The notes below the pieces were generated by a model that worked only from the letters and a program-made list of their open reading frames with translations, made no database searches and was not told the DNA's origin. 64,000 nt of DNA from Kineobactrum sediminis (GTDB lineage: Bacteria > Pseudomonadota > Gammaproteobacteria > Pseudomonadales > Halieaceae), in contig NZ_PKLZ01000014.1 in the NCBI RefSeq assembly GCF_002868715.1, positions 50,997 through 114,996 of the forward strand. Reading direction: 5' to 3'. Position numbers and translations under genes: made by a program. This document shows, one piece after another, positions 63,840 to 64,000 of this stretch. The number at the start of each line of letters is the position of its first letter. Position 1 is the first letter of the stretch.

Positions 63840-64000
63840 ATGTTCACGAGAAACCATTTCGCCGCGGCGGCAGCTGCGCTATTGGCTGCCGGGTCCGTAT
63901 CAGCGGCGCAGATTACCGGCTGGAGCGACACCAATGTCTTGACGGACTTGACGACGGCAGGCAACAGTGTAATCCCCCCATTTTTAATCGCCCTTTTGAG
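63840..64000 (+). CDS. Secreted protein, 5' part only
   Basis: The first 53 codons are visible. GAAGGGGA precedes the ATG. A signal peptide (MFTRNHFAAAAAALLAAGSV, likely cleaved after SAA) is followed by QITGWSDTNVLTDLTTAGNS. The rest lies beyond the right edge. Too little to assign a family. Confidence 0.6.
   Translation, partial: MFTRNHFAAAAAALLAAGSVSAAQITGWSDTNVLTDLTTAGNSVIPPFLIALL

Overview
The window is a 64 kb chromosomal segment with high GC, dense coding, many ATGA/GTGA stop-start overlaps and short intergenic gaps. The gene set points to a free-living aerobic gammaproteobacterium: SecD/SecF, full-length PurL, the purL-mltF-tadA neighbourhood also seen in Pseudomonas, TonB-dependent uptake, RND efflux, and several flavin monooxygenases with CoA-linked catabolism. 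A marine relative of the Halieaceae/Spongiibacteraceae is my guess. That placement is inference only; no rRNA or tRNA gene is visible. I saw no CRISPR array, insertion sequence, integrase or prophage.

Layout. 0-9.6 kb: housekeeping genes (secF partial, secD, purL, mltF, tadA) with an isolated HsaA-type flavin monooxygenase between purL and mltF. 9.7-17 kb: transaldolase divergent from a tight operon of a divergent phosphoketolase, NAD-dependent DNA ligase, an HdeD-like membrane protein and an Fpg/Nei glycosylase, which looks like a stress-survival set. 17-24 kb: a small secreted protein, a ribosome-hibernation factor fused to a cold-shock domain (with a 24-codon leader ORF and hairpin), a Baeyer-Villiger-type monooxygenase, a DUF533/TerB-like protein, NhaR-like regulator divergent from an exported beta-carbonic anhydrase, and a DUF3185 protein. 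23.7-33 kb: TetR regulator with flavin monooxygenase, alpha/beta hydrolase and short-chain dehydrogenase, then a serine hydrolase, a lipoprotein alkylsulfatase, a PRC-barrel protein and a lipid kinase.

33-44 kb is the most unusual stretch. SurE is followed by a trigger-factor homologue that has lost its FKBP domain; its stop codon overlaps the start of a TPR-sulfotransferase. A second TPR-sulfotransferase converges on it. Next come two exported C69-family peptidases in which the usual N-terminal nucleophile Cys is Ser, placed exactly after a predicted signal-peptidase site; the second lies directly behind a TonB-dependent receptor. I propose, as inference, that these genes handle sulfated peptides or proteins.

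44-64 kb: RND efflux pair, DUF808 protein, Tag-like glycosylase, a winged-helix/TolB/TPR regulator divergent from an exported beta-propeller protein (with a 16-bp tandem repeat between them), a metallo-beta-lactamase/rhodanese protein, ilvD, a Bcr/CflA transporter, an overlapping pair of unrecognised genes, an enoyl-CoA hydratase/acyl-CoA ligase pair and a truncated secreted protein at the right edge. Two gene remnants are visible: a frameshifted macro-domain gene (about 43.7-43.9 kb) and the last 25 codons of a DUF2189 gene (about 55.4 kb).
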